A stretch of 64,000 bases of DNA, taken from positions 558,001 through 622,000 of the forward strand of contig NZ_AYMR01000009.1 of assembly GCF_000633535.1 (NCBI RefSeq). Reading direction: 5' to 3'. Below the pieces are notes generated by a model, which was given only the letters and a program-made list of their open reading frames with translations, searched no databases and had not been told where the DNA came from. Positions 55,980-64,000 of the stretch are shown here, one piece after another. The position numbers were made by a program, and so were the translations under genes. The number at the start of each line of letters is the position of its first letter. Within the stretch, counting starts at the first letter, position 1. Origin of the DNA: Leifsonia aquatica H1aii. Its GTDB lineage: Bacteria; Actinomycetota; Actinomycetes; Actinomycetales; Microbacteriaceae.

Positions 55980-56500
55980 CCGAAAAGGGTGACTCGGGGG
56001 GCGACGCAGATGAAGGCGGCGATTTCGATCAAGCGCAGTTCAGTCGACTCAATTCGATTGACGTTCAACGCAAGTACCAAGTTGGGGACATTATTCGACT
56101 TGGCGTCTCCTCAGGTAGCCGTGTTGCTTCTGACGCTAGACGCAGTGAGCAGATCGATGCTGAGCAGCAATCGAGAAAGATTGAGCTTGAACTTCACGAG
56201 AAGCAGCTTGACAAGCTTCAGCAGATGCAGGATCAGCGGCGGCGGTTCTTTCTATGGGCCATCATCGCGATTTCTGGCGTGCTTACCTTCAGCGCTTTCG
56301 CGTTCGTCTGGTATCTCGTGGCCAAGGGGAGCGAAATCGATTCGGCCGTCATGATCGCATGGCTTTCGACGTCACTCCTGGAGACTTTGGGACTCGGGTA
56401 CATCATTGCTAACTACCTATTCGAGGGGAACCTACGTCCGTCGAGCAGCCTCGCCCGCCGTGCTCAGAACACCACAGGCGGGAAGTCTGGTACCGATTAA
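55976..56500 (+). CDS. Two-helix membrane protein coupled to the ImmA-type gene
   Basis: A 174-residue protein. A charged N-terminal half with a coiled coil (IDAEQQSRKIELELHEKQLD) is followed by two membrane segments (about 89-113 and 124-146). GTG 55976 overlaps the peptidase gene by four bases. It might hold or sense for the peptidase at the membrane. No family recognised. Confidence 0.68.
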   Translation: MTEKGDSGGDADEGGDFDQAQFSRLNSIDVQRKYQVGDIIRLGVSSGSRVASDARRSEQIDAEQQSRKIELELHEKQLDKLQQMQDQRRRFFLWAIIAISGVLTFSAFAFVWYLVAKGSEIDSAVMIAWLSTSLLETLGLGYIIANYLFEGNLRPSSSLARRAQNTTGGKSGTD

Positions 56501-57051
56501 GGCTTGAACGGCGTCTCGCACTGCGGGTAGCTCGGATCAGGCAGTTGGATGTGGAAGCAGATTTCCGGCAGGCATGACGTGTCGTTGGGGCCGTCGCCGC
56601 TGTTGGCTTGACTCCCGGCAGGGCATTTGATCGGACCGGTTGGGGCAGCGTCATCTGAGGTTGACGGCTGATCGGCTGCGGCTTGGCGGTTGGCTTCTTC
56701 TTGGGCGGCCTGTTGTGCGGCGAGTGCGGCTGCGACTTTTGCTGCGGCAGCCTGTTCGGCAGCAACACGTGCTGCTTCCTGTTCGGCGACGATAGCAGCA
56801 ATGTGCTTCACCTGACTGGCCTGCACCGCGGATTCGTTCAACGCAGCATCATCGGCTGCGGCTGTGGTGAGGGTTGCCCCAACGGTTTTCACCTGGGACA
56901 TGAGCTGTTGGTGGGCTGCGGCACCGGCTTGAGCGTTGGCAACGATTGCGTATCCGCCAACACCCAGTCCGGCGAGAAGCACGGCGGCGATGCTGCCGCC
57001 GATGATGCGCGCCTTGAGGCTGGTGGGTCGTTCCCCCTGAGTGTTGCTCAT
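56497..57051 (-). CDS. Membrane-anchored or secreted Ala-rich protein with Cys-rich C-terminus
   Basis: A 184-residue protein with one N-terminal membrane segment (about 17-38), a long Ala/Gln-rich helical stalk (about 70-120), and a C-terminal part with four cysteines (KCPAGSQANSG, SCLPEICF, YPQCETPF). ATG 57051 is seven bases after TAAGAT on the minus strand; ATG 57060 is in frame. It overlaps the membrane-protein gene on the other strand by four bases. It may change the cell surface. Confidence 0.68.
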   Translation of the reverse strand: MSNTQGERPTSLKARIIGGSIAAVLLAGLGVGGYAIVANAQAGAAAHQQLMSQVKTVGATLTTAAADDAALNESAVQASQVKHIAAIVAEQEAARVAAEQAAAAKVAAALAAQQAAQEEANRQAAADQPSTSDDAAPTGPIKCPAGSQANSGDGPNDTSCLPEICFHIQLPDPSYPQCETPFKP

Positions 57052-57221
57052 GTCTGGCATCTTAAAAGCCGGTCAACTGCATTAAAAGCTCAGAGAAGTT
57101 ATTAATTCGCGCGGCAGCCCAACTTCGTCCCGGCGTAGGCTGGCGTCGCTCCCCGGGTGGGTGAGGAGTGTCGGCAGATTAGCGCCGCGATCCCGCTACT
57201 CGGGGAGCCCCATCGTCTGAT

Positions 57222-57242
57222 GGTGATACCTGGGGTATCACC
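57222..57242 (-). terminator. Hairpin downstream of the small LexA-box gene
   Basis: GGTGATACC (57222-57230), loop TGG, GGTATCACC (57234-57242): a perfect nine-base-pair stem 13 bases beyond the stop of the minus-strand gene. The rest of the gap (57061-57221) shows no gene. Confidence 0.6.
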
Positions 57243-57255
57243 TGTGGGAGTGCGA

Positions 57256-57525
57256 CTAGCCGGCAGGGTGCGGGTTGGGTGGCCCACTCCAATACCCCTT
57301 GGGTGATCCACCGTCATATAACACAAGACTGTCGGCACGCTCGAGCGAATCACACACCGCCATCAGGCGGCGATCTGCCGGGTCTAGATCCCACCGGATC
57401 AGCAGGTACTGGTCTTTGCCGCTCTTGTCTGTGTACCGGCGTATGACCGCTTTGGGGATCACTTTGTCGTCGCGCATCACCAACCAGGTGTCCCGGTCGT
57501 AACGGATAGGGCGAGGGCGCGTCAC
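57256..57525 (-). CDS. Hypothetical small basic protein under a LexA box
   Basis: An 89-residue protein (VTRPRPIRYDRDTWLVMRDD; YLLIRWDLDPADRRLMAVCD). The GTG at 57525 is six bases after TCTAAT on the minus strand, giving a leaderless start whose promoter overlaps the LexA-like box. No family recognised. Confidence 0.6.
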   Translation of the reverse strand: MTRPRPIRYDRDTWLVMRDDKVIPKAVIRRYTDKSGKDQYLLIRWDLDPADRRLMAVCDSLERADSLVLYDGGSPKGYWSGPPNPHPAG

Positions 57526-57532
57526 GCATTCA

Positions 57533-57550
57533 TTAGAACATATGTTCGAT
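57533..57550. promoter_or_regulatory. LexA (SOS) box in a divergent promoter
   Basis: TTAGAACATATGTTCGAT contains a perfect GAACATATGTTC palindrome and matches the actinobacterial LexA consensus TCGAAC-N4-GTTCGA at 11 of 12 defined positions. It overlaps the promoter of the minus-strand small gene and the -35/spacer region of the DUF4145 gene, so both should be induced by DNA damage. Confidence 0.78.
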
Positions 57551-57567
57551 TGCGTACCTATGCCAGT

Positions 57568-58212
57568 ATGACTGGCATGGCATCGACCACGTGCGCGTTC
57601 TGCGGAGCATTCAGCCACATGACACCCCGCTGGGGCGACAGCTTTCAGAAAGATGACCGCAGGATTGGGGTACTCGCCTCTACTTGCGATCAATGCGGCT
57701 TTATCAACATCGTGACGGGCGTGGTCGAGTACACGGGCCTCGCAGCCATCAAGCTTGACGAACTCATCGACAAAGGCGCCATGAAGTCGGCCAGATGGTT
57801 GCCGCGTAGCGTCAAAGAAGAACAGTTCAGTGATGTTCCTGAGCACATCTCTCAGGCCGCAGGTGAAGCCGTCTCCTGCCAGAGTGTTGGAGCGAATCGT
57901 GCAGCAATTCTGATGGCGCGGACCGTGATCGAGGCGACGGCGAAGGAGAAGGGGGTCACCTCGGGAAGTCTGGTAGCCAAGATCGACAATCTGAAAGAAC
58001 TGTCTCTCATTCGCCCCGATATCGCGGAGGCTGCTCACGAAATCCGCCTTATCGGCAACGACATGGCGCACGGTGATAATCTCCAAGGCGTAACGAGCGA
58101 AGAGGCCGAGGAGGTTCTCGAACTCATGTCAGAGGTGCTCGCGGAAGTCTTCCAGGGACCGGCGCGCCTCGCAGCCAGAAGAGCGAAGCGCTTAGCAGCT
58201 GCCTCGGACTAA
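57568..58212 (+). CDS. DUF4145 protein with zinc ribbon
   Basis: A 214-residue protein. A zinc ribbon of two CxxC pairs (C9/C12 and C40/C43) is followed by a helical DUF4145 domain (about 90-195) with RLIGNDMAHG, a motif of this HEPN-clan family. ATG 57568 is six bases after ACCTAT (57556-57561). DUF4145 domains occur in restriction and abortive-infection proteins. With its LexA box and membrane partner it is a candidate defence or lysogeny-control gene. Confidence 0.82.
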   Translation: MTGMASTTCAFCGAFSHMTPRWGDSFQKDDRRIGVLASTCDQCGFINIVTGVVEYTGLAAIKLDELIDKGAMKSARWLPRSVKEEQFSDVPEHISQAAGEAVSCQSVGANRAAILMARTVIEATAKEKGVTSGSLVAKIDNLKELSLIRPDIAEAAHEIRLIGNDMAHGDNLQGVTSEEAEEVLELMSEVLAEVFQGPARLAARRAKRLAAASD

Positions 58213-58215
58213 GCC

Positions 58216-58932
58216 ATGGTCGAACGTTTTTGGATACCCGTCGCCGGCATTGCGCCAGTGCTCGCCTTGGCCTTCGTTCTTGAGGCCCGGTCCAACTCGC
58301 GATTGTGGCGATTCGATGATCGACTAGGGCGTTGGGCCCAAGCCGCATCCTGGACCGTTTTGGCCGCGCTACTAACGCTAATAGAGGCCAGTGCGATCAT
58401 CGCAATGGCTACCGGGAACGAACAAATAAGTTCGGTGCCCGTCGCTATGTACGGGATCCTTTTCTGCATGCTCCTAGTTGTGATGAGTCCTGTCGTCGCA
58501 TTGGCACGACGCGCCTATGCCGACCTCCCGCCCCTCGCGCAACGAGCCAACCCATTCGGGAAGACACGACGCGCAATGCGCAAGTTCAACAAAGACCTTG
58601 CGGCGAGCGAGGCGAGCATTCAAGCGATGGCCGCTCGGATCACACACGAAGCCGACGAAATCGCCAAGCTTGAGAACGAGTTGGACTCCTACATCCCCCT
58701 GCTCAGTGATGCACCAGCCGACATTCTCACCCAATACAACGAAGTCCGCCAAGAACTAGACGAACGCAAAGCCCACAACGCCGAAGTAGGCAAATCCATG
58801 AGTGAGTATCGCGCGAGCCTCGCCCTCAACATCGAAGCCACCCGCCAGAACGTGCAGAGCCTTGCTGGCCTCACCGAAGCTGAAGTGGCATATCTGAAAG
58901 CGCGAATCGAACGACCATCAGCCGAGTCGTGA
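58216..58932 (+). CDS. Membrane protein with long coiled coil
   Basis: A 238-residue protein with three membrane segments (about 5-23, 42-65, 74-96) and a C-terminal coiled coil (about 120-225, EADEIAKLENELDS; NEVRQELDERKAHN). It begins three bases after the DUF4145 stop and is surely co-transcribed. No family recognised; a membrane effector or anchor for the DUF4145 protein is a reasonable guess. Confidence 0.7.
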   Translation: MVERFWIPVAGIAPVLALAFVLEARSNSRLWRFDDRLGRWAQAASWTVLAALLTLIEASAIIAMATGNEQISSVPVAMYGILFCMLLVVMSPVVALARRAYADLPPLAQRANPFGKTRRAMRKFNKDLAASEASIQAMAARITHEADEIAKLENELDSYIPLLSDAPADILTQYNEVRQELDERKAHNAEVGKSMSEYRASLALNIEATRQNVQSLAGLTEAEVAYLKARIERPSAES

Positions 58933-58991
58933 TCGTCCCGTCCGCGCGGCCCTGTTCATCCCCAAAAACCCCGCGCGCGTAGACCCCCATG

Positions 58992-59119
58992 TCGTCTCAT
59001 AAACGATGGCTATTTGAGACGACCAGCGACGTCAGCGGTTCCGCGTGATTTCGGGGATCTCTGTCTTGTAATCCCGTCTCATTTGACCTAGGCTCACCGC
59101 AACGGCTTTATGAGACAGG
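58992..59119. promoter_or_regulatory. Probable res site(s) of the adjacent resolvase
   Basis: Four half-sites share GTCTCAT: inverted pair at 58992-59002 and 59012-59022 (TCGTCTCATAA ... TATTTGAGACGA), then CCCGTCTCATTTGA near 59073 and CTTTATGAGACAGG near 59106. Paired inverted half-sites upstream of a serine resolvase gene are the usual res layout. The last half-site overlaps the gene's promoter, so autoregulation is likely. Confidence 0.65.
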
Positions 59120-59127
59120 AGACGGTC

Positions 59128-59679
59128 ATGGCGATCATCGGGTACGCCCGCGTTTCCACGGCAGAGCAGAAGCTAGACCTTCAGGTGAACGCGTTGCAGG
59201 ATGCCGGCGCCGAACGGATCTTCACCGACCACGGCTTGTCTGGCGCGTCCACTGATCGGCCACAGCTTGCGGCTGCTATCGACCACCTGCGGCCTGATGA
59301 TGTGTTCACGGTGTGGAAGCTCGACAGGCTGGGCAGGAACACCCGCCACGTACTCGAGGTCATCGACGAGCTGAGAGCACGTCAGGTGGGCTTCAGGAGC
59401 CTCACTGAGGGCCTAGACACGACCGGACCTATGGGTGTGGCCATGCTCACCATCATGGCCGCATTCGCCCAGCTGGAGCGCGACACGATGATTGAGCGCA
59501 CGCGCGCCGGTCTCGCTGCTGCTGCACTCAACAACAGGCACGGTGGTCGACCACGCAAGGTCAACGACAAGGCAGCAGCAAAGGTGCGCAAGCTGAAGCA
59601 GCAGGGACTAGCGGCAGCAGAGATCGCACGTGCCGTGGGTGTCTCGAGAGCAACCGTGTACCGGTACCTCAACGACTGA
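59128..59679 (+). CDS. Tn3-type serine resolvase/invertase
   Basis: A 183-residue small serine recombinase. GYARVSTAEQ carries catalytic S10; VWKLDRLGRN is near 68-77; the C-terminal helix-turn-helix is AAEIARAVGVSRATVYRYL. ATG 59128 is used; ATG 59110 is in frame. It may resolve dimers of a replicating form of the element. Confidence 0.94.
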   Translation: MAIIGYARVSTAEQKLDLQVNALQDAGAERIFTDHGLSGASTDRPQLAAAIDHLRPDDVFTVWKLDRLGRNTRHVLEVIDELRARQVGFRSLTEGLDTTGPMGVAMLTIMAAFAQLERDTMIERTRAGLAAAALNNRHGGRPRKVNDKAAAKVRKLKQQGLAAAEIARAVGVSRATVYRYLND

Positions 59680-59783
59680 CCTAGCACCCGGGGGTGGGCC
59701 CCCTTTTGCGACGAGAGGCGCCCCCGCTATACCCCGAAAGATGTGCGAGGTGTTTTTGAAACTCAGTTTGTATTTCAGTCGGG

Positions 59784-59854
59784 AACGGTCGTGGTGAACG
59801 GTCTTCCCTTAGTAGGGAAATGACCGTCGCGACCGTTTGTGGCTACGACCGTTT
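59784..59854. repeat. Structured 71-base motif, copy B
   Basis: Colinear with copy A (48290-48360) without gaps. AACGGTCGT (59784-59792) and ACGACCGTT (59845-59853) flank it; the inner stem is TTCCC/GGGAA with loop TTAGTA. Relative to copy A a C-G pair has become T-A, which keeps the stem. The last bases overlap the 3' end of the zinc-finger gene on the other strand. Confidence 0.85.
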
Positions 59855-60238
59855 GCCGAGTGTGGGTACTCCGGCGCTGGTGGCTCTGACGGAGCGGCGC
59901 TTTTTGCTTTTGCGGGCTTTGGTTCTCATAGCGTCGGTGGGTGTGTTGCCGTTGGTGCACCATTGGCCGTTTTTTGGGTTTTGGTGGGCTTGGCGTTTCC
60001 CTGTGGGGGAGTGGGGTGCCCATCCGTCGCATTGTTCGCACCAGTTGGCGGGGTTGTGCGGGCGCACTTTGGGTTCACGGCGTCGGATCTCGCGGTTGTG
60101 TTCCCGGACCGCCGAGAGCGCTGTGCGCTCGCGTTCTTTGGCTGCGGCGAGTTCTTCGGTGAGTCGGCGTACGTCTTGGATAGCGTTGGAGAGTTCGGAG
60201 CTGAGCCGGCGTCCTTTGGCCTGATTTGATTCCCGCAC
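59843..60238 (-). CDS. Small basic zinc-finger-like protein at the right edge
   Basis: A 131-residue protein. An N-terminal coiled coil (AIQDVRRLTEELAAAKERER) precedes WCEQCDGWAPH and GQWCTN, a likely zinc knuckle, and a very basic C-terminus (RTKARKSKKRRSVR). GTG 60238 is seven bases after TAACGT on the minus strand. It could bind DNA at the adjacent repeat or att site. No family recognised. Confidence 0.65.
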   Translation of the reverse strand: MRESNQAKGRRLSSELSNAIQDVRRLTEELAAAKERERTALSAVREHNREIRRREPKVRPHNPANWCEQCDGWAPHSPTGKRQAHQNPKNGQWCTNGNTPTDAMRTKARKSKKRRSVRATSAGVPTLGKRS

Positions 60239-60298
60239 ATCTGTGACGTTATGGAATCTAGAGGGTCGATTCGAAAAGGTTGTCTAGGAACTATTGCG

Positions 60299-60300
60299 GG
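60299..60300. other. attR crossover core (GG)
   Basis: The element side reads GGAACTATTGC, the host side GCTCGCGGTGACGAGC. Joining host sequence left of 43861 to host sequence right of 60300 through GG restores the SSB-like frame. Confidence 0.7.
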
Positions 60301-60607
60301 GCTCGCGGTGACGAGCTTCCGGCTGCTGGCCGCGACGGCGACGCGCGACCGGAGCTGGTACATCGTCCGTGCCGTCGACCGCTTGGCCGTGAGCGCAGCC
60401 GGATCCCTGACGATGGGAGATGCGGTGCTGGTGGCCGGTCGGCTGGCGATCCGGGAGTGGGGAGGCGAGGCCCCCGGCGCCGCCGCCGAAATCGAGGCCG
60501 GAGCGATCGGGCACGACCTCGGCCCGGCCGCCGATCCCGGCGTGGGCGAGTCCATCCGGTCCATCCGGGGCGCGCCTCCCGACGCATCCCCAGCGAAGGA
60601 TCGATAA
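60299..60607 (+). pseudogene. SSB-like gene, 3' fragment
   Basis: The remaining 102 codons of the interrupted gene: GLAVTSFRLLA, SWYIVRAVDRLA and GDAVLVAGRLAIREW are OB-fold strands of a single-stranded-DNA-binding-like protein, with an acidic, Pro-rich tail. An ATG at 60251 inside the element is in frame and would give a 118-residue product with 16 new N-terminal residues, but no ribosome site precedes it. Confidence 0.85.
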
Positions 60608-60616
60608 CGTGGACCC

Positions 60617-61144
60617 ATGACGCGACGCCCCGTTCTCCGCAGCCGGCCCACCCAGCGCCTGCGGAGCCTCCGGGCGGCGGCCGCCGGGGCGCCGGTGATC
60701 GTCGCGGCGGTCCTGGCGCTCGCGCTGGCCGGCTGCACGCCGGGCGCGAAGCCGTCCGCCACCCCCTCGGCGACGCCCACCCCGACGTCGGTGGCCAGCG
60801 GCGAGCCCGCCCCGCACCTGATCGCGGGTGGATCGGCCGAACAGAACCTCCCCTTCTTCGACCATGTGAACCGGGCGACCCTCGCCGCGAACCCCGATGC
60901 CAAGGGTCGCGACTTCATCGACGCGCTCGTCGCCGCAGGCTTCGCGAAGGCCGACATGCAGGTGACAGCCGACACCACCACCATCGGATTGAAGGCCAAC
61001 AGCATCCAGTTCTCGGTCAAGCTGGGGGAGACCTGCCTCATCGGACAGAACGGCGCGGACGCGGGCGGCTACAACAGCGAGGTGACGCCGGTGCTCTCCA
61101 CCGGCGCCTGCCTCGTCGGGCAGACGCGGGCGATCGACTGGTAG
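60617..61144 (+). CDS. Lipoprotein (DUF6993-like)
   Basis: A 175-residue lipoprotein: an Arg-rich start, hydrophobic segment, then lipobox LALAGC (C near 41), a Thr/Pro/Ser linker, and a compact domain with two cysteines (ETCLIGQNG, GACLVGQT). ATG 60617 is six bases after TAACGT, which overlaps the SSB-like stop codon, so its transcription survives the insertion. Function unknown. Confidence 0.8.
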   Translation: MTRRPVLRSRPTQRLRSLRAAAAGAPVIVAAVLALALAGCTPGAKPSATPSATPTPTSVASGEPAPHLIAGGSAEQNLPFFDHVNRATLAANPDAKGRDFIDALVAAGFAKADMQVTADTTTIGLKANSIQFSVKLGETCLIGQNGADAGGYNSEVTPVLSTGACLVGQTRAIDW

Positions 61145-61336
61145 CAGACTCGATCGACGGGATTCACGCGCGATCGTCCGAGTCACGCGGGATCGCAGGC
61201 GCGATCCGGCCGAAGAGGGTGCACGATCCGGGCCGAGCGCGGCCTCCGGGGTGCGGTAGCCGGTATCCTCGTACAGGGCGCCGATCGAGATCATTCCGGC
61301 GTGCGCCCAGCGGACGACAGGGAGTTAGAGAAGAAC
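61145..61336. other. Intergenic region ahead of ettA
   Basis: About 190 bases. GGTATCCTCGTACAGG near 61261 resembles a -10 region (TATCCT), giving a leader of roughly 60 bases before ettA. No gene or clear hairpin seen. Confidence 0.35.
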
Positions 61337-63019
<1,683 letters not shown>

Positions 63020-63067
63020 CGCTCGGCCGCGGGCGACGGGCCGCGCGACGACGACGACAGGAGACCC

Positions 63068-63544
63068 ATGAGACTGCACGTGCCGATCAAGCTCCGCTGG
63101 AGCGACCTGGACGCGTACGGGCACGTCAACAACGCCGAGATGCTGCGCCTGCTCGAGGAGGCGCGCATCGAGGCGTTCTGGGTCACCGACGACGCCGAGG
63201 CGGCGGTCGGGGGTTCGACCGCCGTCCTCGACGGGCGCCCCGGCGCCGACACGCTCACCCTGATCGCGCGCCAGGAGATCGAGTATCTGGCGCCCATCCC
63301 GTACCTGCGGCCCCCGCTGGACGTCCAGCTCTGGATCGGCCGCCTCGGCGGGGCGAGCCTCGAGGTCTGCTACGAGGTGTGGTCGCCCGAGGGCGCTGAG
63401 ACGCGCACCCTCTTCACCCGCGCCGCGACGACCATCGTCCTGGTGGACGCGACGACCCAGCGCCCGCGCAGGATCAACGACACCGAGCGGGCGGCGTGGA
63501 CGCCCTACCTCGACGAGCCGGTGCAGTTCACCAAGCGCGGCTGA
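63068..63544 (+). CDS. Acyl-CoA thioesterase (4-hydroxybenzoyl-CoA thioesterase-like)
   Basis: A 158-residue hotdog thioesterase. WSDLDAYGHVNNAEML (about 11-26) carries the catalytic Asp motif of the 4HBT group. AGGAGA precedes the ATG. It is 48 bases after ettA and probably co-transcribed. Confidence 0.92.
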   Translation: MRLHVPIKLRWSDLDAYGHVNNAEMLRLLEEARIEAFWVTDDAEAAVGGSTAVLDGRPGADTLTLIARQEIEYLAPIPYLRPPLDVQLWIGRLGGASLEVCYEVWSPEGAETRTLFTRAATTIVLVDATTQRPRRINDTERAAWTPYLDEPVQFTKRG

Positions 63545-63574
63545 CGACCGGCTCCGCTCGCGCCCGCTGCCGGA

Positions 63575-64000
63575 CTAGGGCGTCGGAGTCGTCGTCGGCA
63601 GCGGCGTCGGCGAGAACGAGTTCTGCCAGATCGCGCGCGACCCGGCCTCACCGATGAGCACCACGTCGACGATGGTGCCCGCGGCCAGCACCGCGGCGAT
63701 CACGGCCAGGACCACGATCACCGTCGTCCGGACAGCCCTCGACGGACGACGCTCCCGGCCGGGCCGGTCGACGAAGAAGAACCAGGCCCATTGCAGCGCG
63801 CTGAAGACGAACAGCGCGATCACCCACGGGTAGAGCCCCTGGCCCAGCGCCGCGTGTTCCCGGATCAGCGGCGTCGACGGCACCCGCGCCTCGAGCCATT
63901 CGCCGGCGTCCGTCACGATCGGCACCAGCACCACGTTCGCCAGCGCGAGCAGCGGGGTGACGATCCCGAGACGGCGGCGAGCGGCCGGCCAGAGCGGCAC
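63575..64000 (-). CDS. Membrane protein, 3' part
   Basis: The window holds the last 141 residues; the start lies beyond base 64000. Three membrane segments are visible (ALANVVLVPIV, LYPWVIALFVFSALQW, TTVIVVLAVIAAVLAAG), then a Thr/Pro-rich tail. It is convergent with the thioesterase gene. No family recognised. Confidence 0.65.
   Translation of the reverse strand: MPLWPAARRRLGIVTPLLALANVVLVPIVTDAGEWLEARVPSTPLIREHAALGQGLYPWVIALFVFSALQWAWFFFVDRPGRERRPSRAVRTTVIVVLAVIAAVLAAGTIVDVVLIGEAGSRAIWQNSFSPTPLPTTTPTP

Larger units (their letters stand above)
43861..60300. mobile_element. Integrative element (~16.4 kb) with phage-like genes, inserted in an SSB-like gene
   Basis: The left edge is inside codon 23 of the SSB-like gene and the right edge is in the same codon. 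Both ends share only GG (43861-43862 and 60299-60300), as expected for a large serine integrase with a two-base crossover core. Inside, base composition and codon use shift to lower GC. Contents are integrase, regulators, RepA-like ATPase, terminase small subunit, tail genes, cargo, resolvase. The absence of large terminase, portal, capsid and lysis genes suggests a satellite or a deleted prophage. Confidence 0.88.

Noticed and set aside
43861-60300. Complete temperate prophage
   Set aside because: No large terminase, portal, capsid, protease, major tail, holin or endolysin gene was found in any frame I read.

Overview
The window is high-GC actinobacterial chromosome, most like Microbacteriaceae (Leifsonia-like). 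Signs are the GC-rich codon use, the many genes that seem to begin at their own transcription start (a TANNNT -10 box, 6-7 bases, then ATG/GTG), the gatCAB operon, and secreted proteins of the aggregation-promoting-factor C-terminal type. The placement rests on gene content only; no 16S rRNA gene is present.

Left flank, 1-43.8 kb, is ordinary core genome: a ybaK-type deacylase with glgX; a cysteine desulfurase with mnmA (tRNA 2-thiolation); ligA; a secreted alpha/beta hydrolase and a Tat-exported phosphoesterase; gatCAB; a second YbaK-type protein; an APC permease with a hotdog thioesterase; an acyl-CoA synthetase; a YidC paralogue; an aldo/keto reductase; dinB; a TPP riboswitch driving a YkoE/YkoD/YkoC-type thiamine-precursor ECF transporter; an ArsR-type regulator divergent from an MFS exporter; tRNA-His; orn; a GDSL hydrolase; tRNA-Arg; a second MFS exporter divergent from a LysR regulator; a CPA2 antiporter; and nadE.

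43.86-60.30 kb is a mobile element of about 16.4 kb with clearly lower GC. It sits inside a chromosomal gene for a single-stranded-DNA-binding-like (SSB-like) protein. The 5' piece (43795-43862) and the 3' piece (60299-60607) rejoin in frame to 124 codons across a two-base GG core. The element carries a large serine integrase at its left edge, a control region with tandem promoter-terminator units, a RepA-like AAA ATPase, a small terminase subunit, several small probable virion proteins, a tape measure protein and a tail-fibre protein with a C-terminal S74-like chaperone. Its cargo is an ImmA-type metallopeptidase paired with a membrane protein, a lipoprotein-like or membrane-anchored secreted protein, a LexA-box-controlled DUF4145 protein with a membrane coiled-coil partner, a resolvase with probable res sites, and a zinc-finger protein. 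I find no large terminase, portal, capsid, protease or lysis gene. The element is therefore either a satellite that depends on a helper phage or a deleted small siphovirus prophage. A 71-base structured motif occurs twice, after the RepA-like gene and near the right end, and is a candidate replication or packaging signal.

Right flank, 60.6-64 kb, returns to chromosome: a DUF6993-type lipoprotein, ettA, an acyl-CoA thioesterase and the 3' part of a membrane-protein gene.
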